DNA of 64,000 nucleotides from Streptomyces violascens (lineage in GTDB: Bacteria > Actinomycetota > Actinomycetes > Streptomycetales > Streptomycetaceae). The notes below the pieces were generated by a model. It worked only from the letters and a program-made list of their open reading frames with translations. It had not been told where the DNA came from and did no database searches. Shown here one piece after another: positions 25,729 to 34,459 of the stretch (position 1 is its first letter; the number at the start of each line of letters is the position of its first letter). The translations under genes were made by a program, and so were the position numbers. The stretch lies in the NCBI RefSeq assembly GCF_014649955.1, contig NZ_BMUA01000002.1, positions 248,001 through 312,000 of the forward strand, in the 5' to 3' direction.

Positions 25729-26250
25729 TCAGCCCGTCCCGAAACGCTCCCACAGGCGGGGGAAGCGGGCCGCGAGCGCCGACTCGTCCTCGAAGTCCAG
25801 CGCGGTTCCGGCCGGCTCCTCGGACTGGGCCGGGATGCCGAGGTCGGGCGCGACCACACCGGTGAGCTGCTCGTACGCCTCGTCCGCCGCGTAGCCGAGC
25901 TCCTCGCCGTCGCCGTCGACCTCCTCGTCGAACTCGCCGAGGAGGTCGGCCAGCGCGTCCGGGTCGTGCAGCGCGCCCTCGAAGATCTCGCGGCCCTGGC
26001 CGATGAGCCAGCAGCGGAAGTAGTCGAAGGCGTCGTCGCTGGCCCCGTCGAGCAGCACGGCGGCGGCTCCCCACAGGTCCCAGCGGTAGGCGCGGTTGTA
26101 GCGCGCCTCGAAGTGCCGGGCGAAGTCGAGCACGGATTCGGGGTCGTACTGCAGCAGCCGCTCCACGAGCAGGTCGGCCTGTTCCTCGGGGTCGCCGTCG
26201 GCGGCCTCGCGAGTACGGTCGACGATCTCCCAGAACTCCGTCTCGTCCAT
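25729..26250 (-). CDS. DUF4240 protein
   Basis: The 173-residue acidic cytoplasmic protein matches DUF4240: MDETEFWEIVDRTREAADGD at the start and FDYFRCWLIGQGREIFEGAL in the middle. Such proteins are small, widespread in actinobacteria and functionally uncharacterised; some carry WGR-type partners elsewhere. The start is ATG 26250 (a GTG sits one codon upstream). It converges with the SDR gene. The 182-base gap upstream holds a low-complexity stretch of CGCGTGCTCG-like units (about 26385-26435) and no gene. Confidence 0.82.
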   Translation of the reverse strand: MDETEFWEIVDRTREAADGDPEEQADLLVERLLQYDPESVLDFARHFEARYNRAYRWDLWGAAAVLLDGASDDAFDYFRCWLIGQGREIFEGALHDPDALADLLGEFDEEVDGDGEELGYAADEAYEQLTGVVAPDLGIPAQSEEPAGTALDFEDESALAARFPRLWERFGTG

Positions 26251-26435
26251 CACGGAACCAGCATCGTGGGTAGGGGGAGGCGGCGCACGCGGAGCCGCGC
26301 TTTTCGTCCGGTTGCCGCTCCTGGCTCACCCCTGGCACACCTGTAGCCATTCGTCCGCTGCGTGTTCGCCATCCGTTCGCCACTCGACGCGCCTGCTCGA
26401 TTCGCGTGCTCGGCGCGCGTGCTCGGCTCGTTCCG

Positions 26436-27305
26436 CTACTCGTCGAGGGGCAGCGCGGTGGCGACCATCTCCCAGCGCGAGTCGAACCAGGCCTGCACCT
26501 GCTGGAACTCCGTGCGCTCCACGGACCGTGCCCCGTTCCCCTCCAGGGTGGCCGGGAACAGGGTGTCGCTGTGCAGTTCGAGCACTTCTATGGCCTCGGC
26601 GTCGACGAGGATGCGGGTCCTGCGCAGGAAGTAGTAGCCGGTCAGCATCTGGCTGCCGTTGATGAGGTAGCGCTTCTCGCCGGGCACCGTCGGCAGGCTC
26701 CGGATCTCCACGGACACCGAGCCGACCGTCCCCTCCTCGGCCAGCTGGGTGAGCGAGTGGTGCAGCGCCTCCGTGTACATCCGGATGACCCGGCGAAGGC
26801 GTCGCAGCGGGCGCAGGTCCGACGGGTCGTCGAGGTGGCGGGGGTAGGGGTGGTGGGTGTCGAGATCCGGCACCAGGACCCGTACCCGGACCGACTGCGG
26901 GGCCGGCCGGTCGCCGAGCCGGATGAGCTCGGCCTGCTGCTGCACGGCCCGGGAGAGCTCCTCGGTGTGCAGCGACCAGACGTCGAGCGAGACATGGGGT
27001 GCCTCGAAGGCGCGCGAGATGTAATAGACCAATGGCCGCCCGATGGCAGCCTGGCGGGCCACCCGGGCGCCCCGGCCCGGCACCCCTTCCTCCAGGAGCC
27101 CCTCGTCGCGCAGCAGCTGGAGCGCATTCTGCACGGTGCCGCGTCCGCAGCCGAAACGGCGCATGAGCTGCTCCTGCTTGGGCAGCGCCTCGCCGGGCGC
27201 CGGGACACCGTTCTGGATGTCCTGGCGCAGCGCGTCGGCGACCAGTCGGTAGCGGGGGGTCCCCCCGGCGTCGTCCCGGTCGGCCTCTGTGGTGTGGGTC
27301 GTCAC
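26436..27305 (-). CDS. GntR-family regulator (paralogue 1)
   Basis: The 289-residue protein has an N-terminal GntR winged helix (residues 16-80: YRLVADALRQDIQNGVPAPG, PKQEQLMRRFGCGRGTVQNAL). Its long C-terminal domain is shared with the regulator at 27860. Both contain the segments NGxxxLxGxY and, at the end, QxQxWFDSxW. The C-terminal domain is not one I can name (not clearly FCD or UTRA). The start codon is GTG 27305. Upstream lies a 258-base divergent control region with CATTGGCA sites shared with paralogue 2. Confidence 0.85.
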   Translation of the reverse strand: MTTHTTEADRDDAGGTPRYRLVADALRQDIQNGVPAPGEALPKQEQLMRRFGCGRGTVQNALQLLRDEGLLEEGVPGRGARVARQAAIGRPLVYYISRAFEAPHVSLDVWSLHTEELSRAVQQQAELIRLGDRPAPQSVRVRVLVPDLDTHHPYPRHLDDPSDLRPLRRLRRVIRMYTEALHHSLTQLAEEGTVGSVSVEIRSLPTVPGEKRYLINGSQMLTGYYFLRRTRILVDAEAIEVLELHSDTLFPATLEGNGARSVERTEFQQVQAWFDSRWEMVATALPLDE

Positions 27306-27355
27306 CCAGCGAGGCTACAACTCGCGGTCAGGGCAGGCCAGATGGCTGCGTCGAT

Positions 27356-27506
27356 CGGTCAACTCACTTGATTGACCGGTTGGTTGGACGTGATGGCCGC
27401 TCAATTCCACATTGGCACAGCTGTGTTGCCCAATATGCAGCGGGCTGACCATAGATGGCCGCCATTCAGTCAGGGTAGGAGAAGGGAACACGATCGCCTG
27501 CCAATG
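27356..27506. promoter_or_regulatory. Divergent control region with CATTGGCA sites
   Basis: This stretch contains the inverted repeat CGGTCAA-n9-TTGACCG (27356-27378). CATTGGCA occurs on the plus strand at 27410-27417, inside a larger imperfect palindrome ending TTGCCCAAT. The same octamer occurs on the minus strand at 27499-27506. Two further octamers lie upstream of the paralogous regulator (28795-28843). Confidence 0.5.
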
Positions 27507-27563
27507 AAGGTACCGGGCTCAGTACTTGCGGTCCCCGGCGGCGACAACCGGAGGAGGTGTTCC

Positions 27564-27794
27564 ATGGGACTGGAGACGCGCGTGCAAATCGTCCTCGAAC
27601 TGCTGTCGAACGTAGGCGTGGTGTCCCTGCTCGGCCCGTCGGGCCTGCTGGTGCTCGCCCTGGGCGTCCTGCTCGCGAAGGGCGGCGCCGGCGCGGCCCC
27701 TCGGGAGCCGGGGCCGGTTCCGGCCGGGCCGCGCACGAACCTGGTGTGCGTGGCGGCCGTGATCCTGGTGCTCCTGCTGATCGCCGCGCTCTGA
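27564..27794 (+). CDS. Small two-helix membrane protein
   Basis: The 76-residue protein has two hydrophobic stretches, about residues 20-40 (VSLLGPSGLLVLALGVLLA) and 59-76 (LVCVAAVILVLLLIAAL), joined by a Pro/Gly/Ala-rich loop. A very strong ribosome-binding site GGAGGAGG precedes the ATG. It is flanked by two paralogous GntR genes and by the octamer sites they may bind. No function is recognised; it could be an accessory small membrane protein under GntR control. Confidence 0.7.
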   Translation: MGLETRVQIVLELLSNVGVVSLLGPSGLLVLALGVLLAKGGAGAAPREPGPVPAGPRTNLVCVAAVILVLLLIAAL

Positions 27795-27859
27795 ACGCGG
27801 GGGATTGACCGCCGGCCTCGGTGCGAGGTCGGCCGAAGGCGGCCCGCTCCGGATCCGGC

Positions 27860-28774
27860 TCAGTTCGGGTCCATGGGGCGGGCGATGGTGTTCCACAGCG
27901 AGTCGAACCACTGCTGGGTCTGCTCGACATAGCTGCGGGTGACCTGGTCGTCGTCCACCACGGTGTGCCGGAAGAGCATGCCTTCCACGCCGAGCATGTC
28001 GTAGATCTCGATCGGGTTCCGGTCGAGATCCACCGTGCGCTCGGTCACCTGGTAGTGGCCGGCGAGGACCTCGCGGCCGTTGAGGATGTAGACCTTCTGC
28101 GTCGGGGTGATCGACACCTTGCGGGCCTCGACCGTCACGTCCGGCACCAGGTCGCGGACCTTCAGCATGCGCAGCGAGTGCCGCAGTGAGCCGTAGATGT
28201 GGTTGCTGGTGATCCGCAGCCGCTCGCGCGGCCGGCCGTTCTGCAGGTCGCCGATCACCTGGGGCAGGGCGAGCGGGGCCTCGGCGTCGGGCAGCAGGAT
28301 GCGGACCGCCACCCGGCGCGGGCCCGAGCCCTCGGCCTGCACCGTGACCAGCGGGCCGGCGAGCGCGGAGGCCAGCGTCTCGCCATTGAGGCAGTACGCG
28401 TCGATGGTCACCTCCTCCTGGCGGAAGCACTGCGCCACCCGCTCGCCCAGGAAGATCCCCGCGGGCCGCGGCGAATGGCGGCGCCCGCCGGGCACCTCGC
28501 GCCGGTTGTTCACGGATGCCTGGACGATCGCGGGGCGGGCCACCGTCGGCGGGGTGCCCTGCTGGGCCCGCCTGATCAGGCCTTCCCGCTCCAGGAGTTC
28601 GACGGCGCCGCGGACCGCGCCGCGCGGCACGGCGAACCGCTCGCTGAGCTGGGCCTGGGTCGGGAGGTGCTCACCGACCCGCAGCTCACCGGCGGTGATG
28701 AGCGCACGCAAGCCGTCCGCGACCACATCCCGCGGACGACGCTGTCCATCGGTCGAAGCGCTGCTACCAGGCAC
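27860..28774 (-). CDS. GntR-family regulator (paralogue 2)
   Basis: The protein is 304 residues, or 309 if the TTG at 28789 is used. A GntR winged helix (RRPRDVVADGLRALITAG, LPTQAQLSERFAVPRGAVRGA) is followed by a C-terminal domain homologous to the regulator at 26436: both have NGxxxLxGxY and end with QTQQWFDSLWNTIA-like segments. The start is ambiguous: AGGA is 15 bases from the GTG and about 3 from the TTG. Two TGCCAATG octamers are just upstream (28795-28843), suggesting autoregulation. Confidence 0.82.
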   Translation of the reverse strand: MPGSSASTDGQRRPRDVVADGLRALITAGELRVGEHLPTQAQLSERFAVPRGAVRGAVELLEREGLIRRAQQGTPPTVARPAIVQASVNNRREVPGGRRHSPRPAGIFLGERVAQCFRQEEVTIDAYCLNGETLASALAGPLVTVQAEGSGPRRVAVRILLPDAEAPLALPQVIGDLQNGRPRERLRITSNHIYGSLRHSLRMLKVRDLVPDVTVEARKVSITPTQKVYILNGREVLAGHYQVTERTVDLDRNPIEIYDMLGVEGMLFRHTVVDDDQVTRSYVEQTQQWFDSLWNTIARPMDPN

Positions 28775-28794
28775 CCCGCCAGCGTACAACTTCC

Positions 28795-28843
28795 TGCCAA
28801 TGACGGCGAGTTGTCTGCCGGAAACCGACCGTATCTGCCAATG
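28795..28843 (-). promoter_or_regulatory. Two CATTGGCA sites upstream of GntR paralogue 2
   Basis: Minus-strand CATTGGCAG occurs at 28794-28802 and 28835-28843, spaced 41 bases (about four helical turns). The same octamer occurs twice more between the two GntR genes. The region also overlaps the end of the WYL regulator gene. Confidence 0.5.
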
Positions 28844-28851
28844 TGGCGGTC

Positions 28852-29832
28852 CTATTCGTAGAGTTGGCGCAGGGCGCGGGCCGCCTCGGCGAAGCGGGCG
28901 CGTAGCTCGGCCGGCTCCAGGACCTCCAACTCCGGCCCCAGGCCGAGCAGTTGGCCGTACGCCACGTCCTGCGACTCGACCGGCAGCGTGAGCGTCAGCC
29001 GGCCGTCCTCGTCCGGTCCCTCACCCTCCTCCAGGGCCTCGCGCACCACACCGCGGTCGCTGGTGACGTACGGCAGCCGAGCGGCCCCGGCCGGCGAGAC
29101 CCGTACGACCACGGTCTCCCGGAGCACCGAGCGCGCGAACTCCTCGGCACGGGCCTCCCAGAAGCGCGGCAGGTCGAAGCCCTCGTCACGTACGAAGCGG
29201 TCCTCGCCGACCGCGACCGCGGTGAACCGGTCGAGGCGGTACACCCGGAAGCCGTCGCCCTCGTCGGCCGCCCGGGCGCACAAGTACCAGACGCCCGCCT
29301 TCAGGACCAGGCCGTACGGTTCCAGCTCGCGCTCCACCTCGGCGCGGTCCGGGCGCCGGTAGCCGACCCGCACCCTGCGGTCGTCCCACACCGCCTCGGC
29401 GACGGCGGGCAGCAGCTCGGGCGTCTCGGGCTCCTGCCACCAGCCGGGGGCGTCCAGGTGGAAGCGCTGGGCGGCGGCGGACGGGGCGTCCTTGAGGGAG
29501 GGGAGCAGGGCGGCCGACACCTTCAGGCGGGCGGCCGATGCGGCGTCCTCCAGGCCCATCTCCCGCAGCGCGCCCGGCACTCCGGACAGGAACAGCACCT
29601 CGGCCTCGGAGCGGGCGAGGCCCGTCAGGCGTGTCCGGTACCCGCCGACCAGGCGGTACCCGCCGGTCCGGCCCCGGTCCGCGTACACCGGCACCCCGGC
29701 CTCGGCCAGCGCCTGCGCGTCCCGGGTCACGGTCCGCTCCGAGACCTCCAGCTCGCGCGCCAGCTCGGTGGCGGTCATGGCGGGCCGCGCCTGTAGCAGG
29801 AGCACCATCTTGATGAGCCGGGCTGCACGCAT
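28852..29832 (-). CDS. WYL-domain transcriptional regulator
   Basis: The 326-residue protein has an N-terminal HTH_11 winged helix (RLIKMVLLLQARPAMTATEL, LEVSERTVTRDAQALAEAG) and a central WYL domain (EPYGLVLKAGVWYLCARAADEG, FRVYRLDRFTAV). A C-terminal WCX extension follows. WYL regulators sense nucleic-acid or nucleotide ligands in several known cases, often in DNA damage or phage defence, but many are of unknown role. The start is ATG 29832, and the gene is 77 bases upstream of GntR paralogue 2 on the same strand. Confidence 0.9.
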   Translation of the reverse strand: MRAARLIKMVLLLQARPAMTATELARELEVSERTVTRDAQALAEAGVPVYADRGRTGGYRLVGGYRTRLTGLARSEAEVLFLSGVPGALREMGLEDAASAARLKVSAALLPSLKDAPSAAAQRFHLDAPGWWQEPETPELLPAVAEAVWDDRRVRVGYRRPDRAEVERELEPYGLVLKAGVWYLCARAADEGDGFRVYRLDRFTAVAVGEDRFVRDEGFDLPRFWEARAEEFARSVLRETVVVRVSPAGAARLPYVTSDRGVVREALEEGEGPDEDGRLTLTLPVESQDVAYGQLLGLGPELEVLEPAELRARFAEAARALRQLYE

Positions 29833-29908
29833 GCGCCCATGATGCAGGGTGCTCGGGCCGTGACGTGCCGGGCGCCCTCAAGGGCACCGCACTTCCCCGC
29901 CCCGGCGG

Positions 29909-30682
29909 CTACCGATGCGCCTCGTCCAGCTGGACGACCGAGAACACCCCGCCCTGCGGGTCCCGCAGCAGGGCGAAACGGCCCGGCGGGATGGGGGTGG
30001 GCGGGACGTGGACCTCGCCGCCCAGTTCCCGCGCCTTCGCCGCGGTCGCGTCGCAGTCCTCGACCTCGACGTACACCATCCAGTGCGGCGGCACCTCCGG
30101 CGGGAAGTCCTCGTTCATCCGCATCATGCCGCCGAAGCTCTTGCCTTCGAGCTCCCATTCCGTGTACTCGGAGCTGCCGTACGGCTCGCTGTCGCCGCTC
30201 CAGCCGAAGACGGTGCTGTAGAAGGTCCTGGCCTGGTCCGGATTCCGGGTGAGCAGCTCGAACCAGCACATGCTGTACGGCTTGTCGGCCACCCCGAAGC
30301 CCTTGTGCTCCTTGGGCTGCCAGACGCCGAAGACCGCGCCCTCGGGGTCGGCGAACACCGCGAGCCGGCCCGAGTCGAAGACGTCCATGGGCCCCGCGAC
30401 GATCGAGCCGCCGTTGCCGGTCACCGCCGCGGCCGTGGCGTCGGCGGAGTCGACCTGGTAGTACGCCAGCCAGGCCACCGGCTGCTCCGGAGCCATGCAG
30501 GGCCCGTACCCGCCGACGTACTCGTCGCCGAGCAGGAACATCCCGTAGCCGCCCGCCTCCTCCATCGGCACGTCCGCGCCCTGCCAGCCGAAGAGCCCGC
30601 CGTAGAAGGACTTGGCGGCGGCAACGTCGGTCGTCGACAGGTCGGCCCAGGCGGGCGCGGACGGGCGGTTGTAGATCTTCAT
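29909..30682 (-). CDS. Tandem VOC (glyoxalase-like) protein
   Basis: The 257-residue protein contains two vicinal-oxygen-chelate modules. Module 1 runs from WADLSTTDVAAAKSFYGGLFGW to FADPEGAVFGVWQP, and module 2 from CWFELLTRNPDQARTFYSTVFGW to RDPQGGVFSVVQ. Such tandem proteins are common in Streptomyces and usually uncharacterised; some act as hydroxylases or resistance proteins. The ATG 30682 has GGGAG 7 bases upstream. The gene is followed at a 76-base distance by the WYL regulator on the same strand. Confidence 0.9.
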   Translation of the reverse strand: MKIYNRPSAPAWADLSTTDVAAAKSFYGGLFGWQGADVPMEEAGGYGMFLLGDEYVGGYGPCMAPEQPVAWLAYYQVDSADATAAAVTGNGGSIVAGPMDVFDSGRLAVFADPEGAVFGVWQPKEHKGFGVADKPYSMCWFELLTRNPDQARTFYSTVFGWSGDSEPYGSSEYTEWELEGKSFGGMMRMNEDFPPEVPPHWMVYVEVEDCDATAAKARELGGEVHVPPTPIPPGRFALLRDPQGGVFSVVQLDEAHR

Positions 30683-30721
30683 GCGGTGCTCCCGGAGTGG
30701 TGGCGCCCCCGGTCGACCATT

Positions 30722-30770
30722 CACGCACGCGTGCCCCGCCCCGGCAATCGGGACGGGGCACGCGTGCGTG
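30722..30770 (-). terminator. Terminator after aceE
   Basis: A perfect inverted repeat with 17-base arms (30722-30738 and 30754-30770) lies 13 bases beyond the aceE stop codon. Confidence 0.88.
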
Positions 30771-30782
30771 ACTGCGAAAGAC

Positions 30783-33479
30783 CTACAGGCCGTAGCGCTC
30801 GCGCGCTTCCTTCACGGCCGTGACCGGGACCTCGCCGCGCCGGGCGAGCTGGGCCAGGGCCGCGACGACGATCGACTGGGCGTCGACGCCGAAGTGGCGG
30901 CGGGCCGCCTCGCGGGTGTCGGAGAGGCCGAAGCCGTCCGCGCCGAGCGAGGAGTAGTCCTGCTCGACCCACTGCGCGATCTGGTCCGGGACCTGGCGCA
31001 TGTAGTCGGAGACCGCGAGGACGGGGGAGTCGATGCCCTCAAGTGCCGTGCGGATGAAGGGAGTTCGCTCCTCGCCGCGCAGCAGTGCCGCGTCGGCCTC
31101 AAGCGCGTCGCGCCGCAGCTCGGTCCACGAGGTCGCGGACCACACGTCGGCGGCCACGCCCCACTCCTCGGCGAGCAGCTTCTGGGCCTCGAGCGTCCAG
31201 TGGATCGCCGTGCCCGAGCCAAGCAGCTGGATGCGCGAGGCATTGGCCGGGACGGTGACGCCCGCCGACTCGGCCGTGTTGAAGCGGTACAGGCCCTTGA
31301 CGATGCCCTCGTCGATGCCCGCGGGCTTCGCCGGCTGCGGCATCGGCTCGTTGTAGACCGTCAGGTAGTAGAAGACGTCTCGGTCCTCGCCCGGGGCCGC
31401 CTCGCCGTACATGCGGCGCAGACCGTCCTTGACGATGGCCGCGACCTCGTAGGCGAAGGCCGGGTCGTACGACATCGCCGCCGGGTTGGTCGCCGCGATC
31501 ATCGGGGAGTGGCCGTCCGCGTGCTGGAGGCCCTCACCGGTCAGGGTCGTCCGGCCGGCGGTGGCGCCCACCAGGAAGCCGCGGCCGAGCTGGTCGCCGA
31601 GCTGCCACATCTGGTCGGCCGTGCGCTGCCAGCCGAACATCGAGTAGAAGATGTAGAACGGGATCATCGCTTCGCCGTGCGTGGCGTACGCGCTGGACGC
31701 GGCGATGAAGTCGGCCATCGAGCCGGCCTCGGTGATGCCCTCGTTGAGGATCTGGCCGTCCTTGGCCTCGCGGTAGTACATCAGCTGGTCGCGGTCGACC
31801 GGCTCGTACGTCTGGCCCTTCGGCGAGTAGATGCCGAGCGAGGGGAACAGCGACTCCATGCCGAAGGTGCGGGCCTCGTCCGGGACGATCGGGACCCAGC
31901 GCTTGCCGGTCGTCTTGTCGCGGATCAGGTCCTTCATCAGCCGGACGAACGCCATGGTGGTGGCCATGGACTGCTGGCCGGAGCCCTTGTCGAAGGCCGC
32001 GAACGACTTGTCGGCCGGGGCCGGCAGCGGGGCGATCGCGTGGCTGCGGCGGGCCGGGGCCGGGCCGCCGAGGGCCGCGCGGCGCTCCTGGAGGTAGCGG
32101 ACCTCGGGGGAGTCGGCGCCCGGGTGGCCGTAGGGAACGACACCGTCGACGAACTGGGCGTCGGAGATGGGGAGTTCAAGGAGGTCACGCATGTTCTTGA
32201 ACTCGTCGTTGGTGAGCTTCTTCATCTGGTGGTTCGCGTTCTTGGACGCGAAGCCGTCGCCGAGCGTGAAGCCCTTGACGGTCTGGGCCAGGATGACGGT
32301 CGGCGCACCCTTGTGGGACAGGGCGGCCTTGTAGGCGGCGTACACCTTGCGCGGCTCGTGGCCACCGCGCGACAGGTGGAAGCACTCCAGGATCTTGTCG
32401 TCCGAGAGCAGCTTCGCCATCTCGACGAGCGCCGGGTCCTTGCCGAAGAAGTCCTCGCGGATGTAGGCCGCGTCCCGCGTCTGGTACGTCTGCACCTGGG
32501 CGTCGGGGACCTCGCGCAGACGGCGGACGAGCGCGCCGGTGGTGTCGAGCTGGAAGAGCTCGTCCCAGGCGCCGCCCCACAGCGACTTCACGACGTTCCA
32601 GCCGGCGCCGCGGAACTGGGCCTCCAGCTCCTGCACGATCTTGAAGTTGGCGCGGACCGGGCCGTCGAGGCGCTGCAGGTTGCAGTTGATGACGAAGGTC
32701 AGGTTGTCCAGACCCTCGCGGGAGGCGAGCGCGAGGGCCGCCGTCGACTCGGGCTCGTCCATCTCGCCGTCGCCGAGGAACGCCCACACGTGGGAGTTCG
32801 AGACGTCCTTGATGTTCCGGTTGGTGAGGTACCGGTTGAAGCGCGCCTGATAGATCGCGGAGAGCGGGCCGAGCCCCATGGAGACGGTCGGGAACTCCCA
32901 CAGCCAGGGCAGCCGGCGGGGGTGCGGGTAGGAGGGCAGGCCGTCGCCGGCCGACTCCTGGCGGAACTTGTCGAGGTGCGCCTCGGTGAGGCGGCCGTCG
33001 AGGAAGGCGCGGGCGTAGATGCCGGGCGAGGCGTGGCCCTGGATGTAGAGCTGGTCGCCGGAGCCGTCGCCCTCCTTCCCGCGGAAGAAGTGGTTGAAGC
33101 CGGTCTCGTACAGCCAGGCCGCGGACGCGAAGGTCGCGATGTGGCCGCCGACGCCGTGCTTCGAGCCGCGGGTCACCATGGCCGCCGCGTTCCAGCGGTT
33201 CCATGCGGTGATCCGGCGCTCCATCTCCTCGTCGCCGTCGATGACGGGCTCGGAGGAGGAGGGAATGGTGTTGACGTAGTCCGTCTCCAGCAGCTTGGGC
33301 AGGGCGAGGCCCGCGCCTTCGGCGTGCTGGAGCGTGCGGCGCATCAGATACGCGGCCCTATGCGGGCCGGCGGCCTTGGCGACGGCATCGAGGGAGGCCG
33401 CCCATTCGGCGGTCTCCTCGGTGTCACGGTCCGGGAGCTGGTCGAGCTCGCTCGGAAACTTGGCTACGGGGTCGATCAT
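30783..33479 (-). CDS. aceE: Pyruvate dehydrogenase E1 component (homodimeric)
   Basis: The 898-residue thiamine-diphosphate enzyme decarboxylates pyruvate and reductively acetylates E2 lipoyl groups. It is the AceE type: GVGGHIATFASAAWLYETGFNHFF and HASPGIYARAFLDGRL near the N-terminus, then the diphosphate-binding region FLGDGEMDEPEST with the asparagine in INCNLQRLDG. Later blocks include PDEARTFGMESLFP and a transketolase C-terminal part. The start is ATG 33479. It stands upstream of a terminator, with a candidate GntR operator in its leader. E2 and E3 genes lie at 34.5-37.6 kb. Confidence 0.97.
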   Translation of the reverse strand: MIDPVAKFPSELDQLPDRDTEETAEWAASLDAVAKAAGPHRAAYLMRRTLQHAEGAGLALPKLLETDYVNTIPSSSEPVIDGDEEMERRITAWNRWNAAAMVTRGSKHGVGGHIATFASAAWLYETGFNHFFRGKEGDGSGDQLYIQGHASPGIYARAFLDGRLTEAHLDKFRQESAGDGLPSYPHPRRLPWLWEFPTVSMGLGPLSAIYQARFNRYLTNRNIKDVSNSHVWAFLGDGEMDEPESTAALALASREGLDNLTFVINCNLQRLDGPVRANFKIVQELEAQFRGAGWNVVKSLWGGAWDELFQLDTTGALVRRLREVPDAQVQTYQTRDAAYIREDFFGKDPALVEMAKLLSDDKILECFHLSRGGHEPRKVYAAYKAALSHKGAPTVILAQTVKGFTLGDGFASKNANHQMKKLTNDEFKNMRDLLELPISDAQFVDGVVPYGHPGADSPEVRYLQERRAALGGPAPARRSHAIAPLPAPADKSFAAFDKGSGQQSMATTMAFVRLMKDLIRDKTTGKRWVPIVPDEARTFGMESLFPSLGIYSPKGQTYEPVDRDQLMYYREAKDGQILNEGITEAGSMADFIAASSAYATHGEAMIPFYIFYSMFGWQRTADQMWQLGDQLGRGFLVGATAGRTTLTGEGLQHADGHSPMIAATNPAAMSYDPAFAYEVAAIVKDGLRRMYGEAAPGEDRDVFYYLTVYNEPMPQPAKPAGIDEGIVKGLYRFNTAESAGVTVPANASRIQLLGSGTAIHWTLEAQKLLAEEWGVAADVWSATSWTELRRDALEADAALLRGEERTPFIRTALEGIDSPVLAVSDYMRQVPDQIAQWVEQDYSSLGADGFGLSDTREAARRHFGVDAQSIVVAALAQLARRGEVPVTAVKEARERYGL

Positions 33480-33586
33480 GATCGCCGCCTTCCGGACAGG
33501 AGGGGGGTGGAGAAAAGGGGGCCTTTGTCTGGCAGGACGGGGCCTTGGACCGGTGAGTCCGCCGTCGACTGTAAGCCGCCGATCGA

Positions 33587-33596
33587 TGATCGATCA
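33587..33596. promoter_or_regulatory. Palindrome upstream of aceE, candidate GntR operator
   Basis: The 10-base perfect palindrome TGATCGATCA sits within the wider repeat GATCGAT-g-ATCGATC (33581-33595), about 110 bases upstream of the aceE start and beyond the 3' end of the GntR/FCD gene. FadR/PdhR-like GntR proteins bind short palindromes of this kind. Binding is inferred. Confidence 0.45.
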
Positions 33597-33660
33597 AAGT
33601 GCTGGGCCAAAAACTTCTTCGAATCGCGAAAGTCGGCACAGGGTGCCGCAAAAAAGGGCA

Positions 33661-33696
33661 CCGGGTGCCTTGCTTTTGAAGGGCCCCGGCACCCGG
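33661..33696 (-). terminator. Terminator after GntR/FCD gene
   Basis: Inverted arms CCGGGTGCC / GGCACCCGG (33661-33669 and 33688-33696) start 9 bases past the regulator's stop codon and lie before the aceE promoter region. Confidence 0.6.
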
Positions 33697-33705
33697 CCGC
33701 GCAGG

Positions 33706-34332
33706 TCAGGCGCTACGCGGCGCGCACCCCAGGACATGGGCCTTCACCAGCGCCCCGATGGCCGGATCCCGCCGCCGGAACGCGGCGACCAGGTCCTCGT
33801 GCTCCTCGGCATAGGACTTCTGGACGGTGCCGAGCCAGCGGATGGACAGCGCCGTGAACACCTCGATGCCGAGGCCTTCCCATGTGTGCAACAGCACACT
33901 GTTGTCGGCCGCCCTCACCAGTTCCCGGTGGAAACCGACGGTGTGGCGCACCTGCGCGGTGCCGTCGGCCGCCCGGTCGGCCTCGTACAGGGCCGCCACA
34001 TGGGGCTCCAGGGCCGAGCAGTCCTCGGCGAGCCGCCCGGCCGCCAGCTCGGCCGCGATCTGCTCCAGACCGGCCCGCACCGGGTAGCTCTCCTCCAGGT
34101 CGGCCGCGGTCAGGTTCCGCACCCGTACGCCCTTGTTGGGCGCCGACTCGATGAGGCGCAGGCTCTCCAGCTCCCGCAGGGCCTCGCGCACCGGCGTCTG
34201 GCTGACCTGGAGCTCCACCGCGATACGCCGCTCCACGATCCGCTCGCCGGGCTTCCAGCGCCCGCTGACGATCCCCTCCACGATGTGCTCGCGGATCTGC
34301 TCGCGCAGCGAGTGGACGACGGGCACGGTCAT
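33706..34332 (-). CDS. GntR-family regulator, FCD subfamily
   Basis: The 208-residue protein has a GntR winged helix (LREQIREHIVEGIVSGRWKPGE, VSQTPVREALRELESLRLIE) and an FCD ligand domain. Metal- or ligand-binding residues expected of FCD are visible: the ExxxxxE/Arg region VRAGLEQIAAELA and HTVGFHRELVRAADN with paired histidines. PdhR, the pyruvate sensor of enterobacteria, belongs to this subfamily. The position between aceE and the E2/E3 genes makes control of the dehydrogenase complex likely, though unproven. Confidence 0.9.
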   Translation of the reverse strand: MTVPVVHSLREQIREHIVEGIVSGRWKPGERIVERRIAVELQVSQTPVREALRELESLRLIESAPNKGVRVRNLTAADLEESYPVRAGLEQIAAELAAGRLAEDCSALEPHVAALYEADRAADGTAQVRHTVGFHRELVRAADNSVLLHTWEGLGIEVFTALSIRWLGTVQKSYAEEHEDLVAAFRRRDPAIGALVKAHVLGCAPRSA

Positions 34333-34370
34333 GGGGGCTCCTTAAAACGAGCGGCGACCCCCAAACAATA

Positions 34371-34414
34371 CGGCCGTGCCCCCGTCCGGATCAGCCCGGA
34401 CGGGGGCACGGCCG
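34371..34414 (-). terminator. Terminator after the E2 gene
   Basis: Perfect 19-base arms (34371-34389 and 34396-34414) around a 6-base loop lie 46 bases past the E2 stop codon and 39 bases upstream of the GntR start. Confidence 0.9.
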
Positions 34415-34459
34415 CTGGTGAGACGAGTCTTACAACCGTCCCACGCTGCCTCGGGAGCC

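Noticed and set aside
30681..33857. A 1058-codon open frame on the plus strand opposite aceE
   Set aside because: Composition is dominated by Arg, Gly, Val, Asp and Leu from reading the complement of high-GC codons, with no motif. aceE on the other strand is unambiguous.
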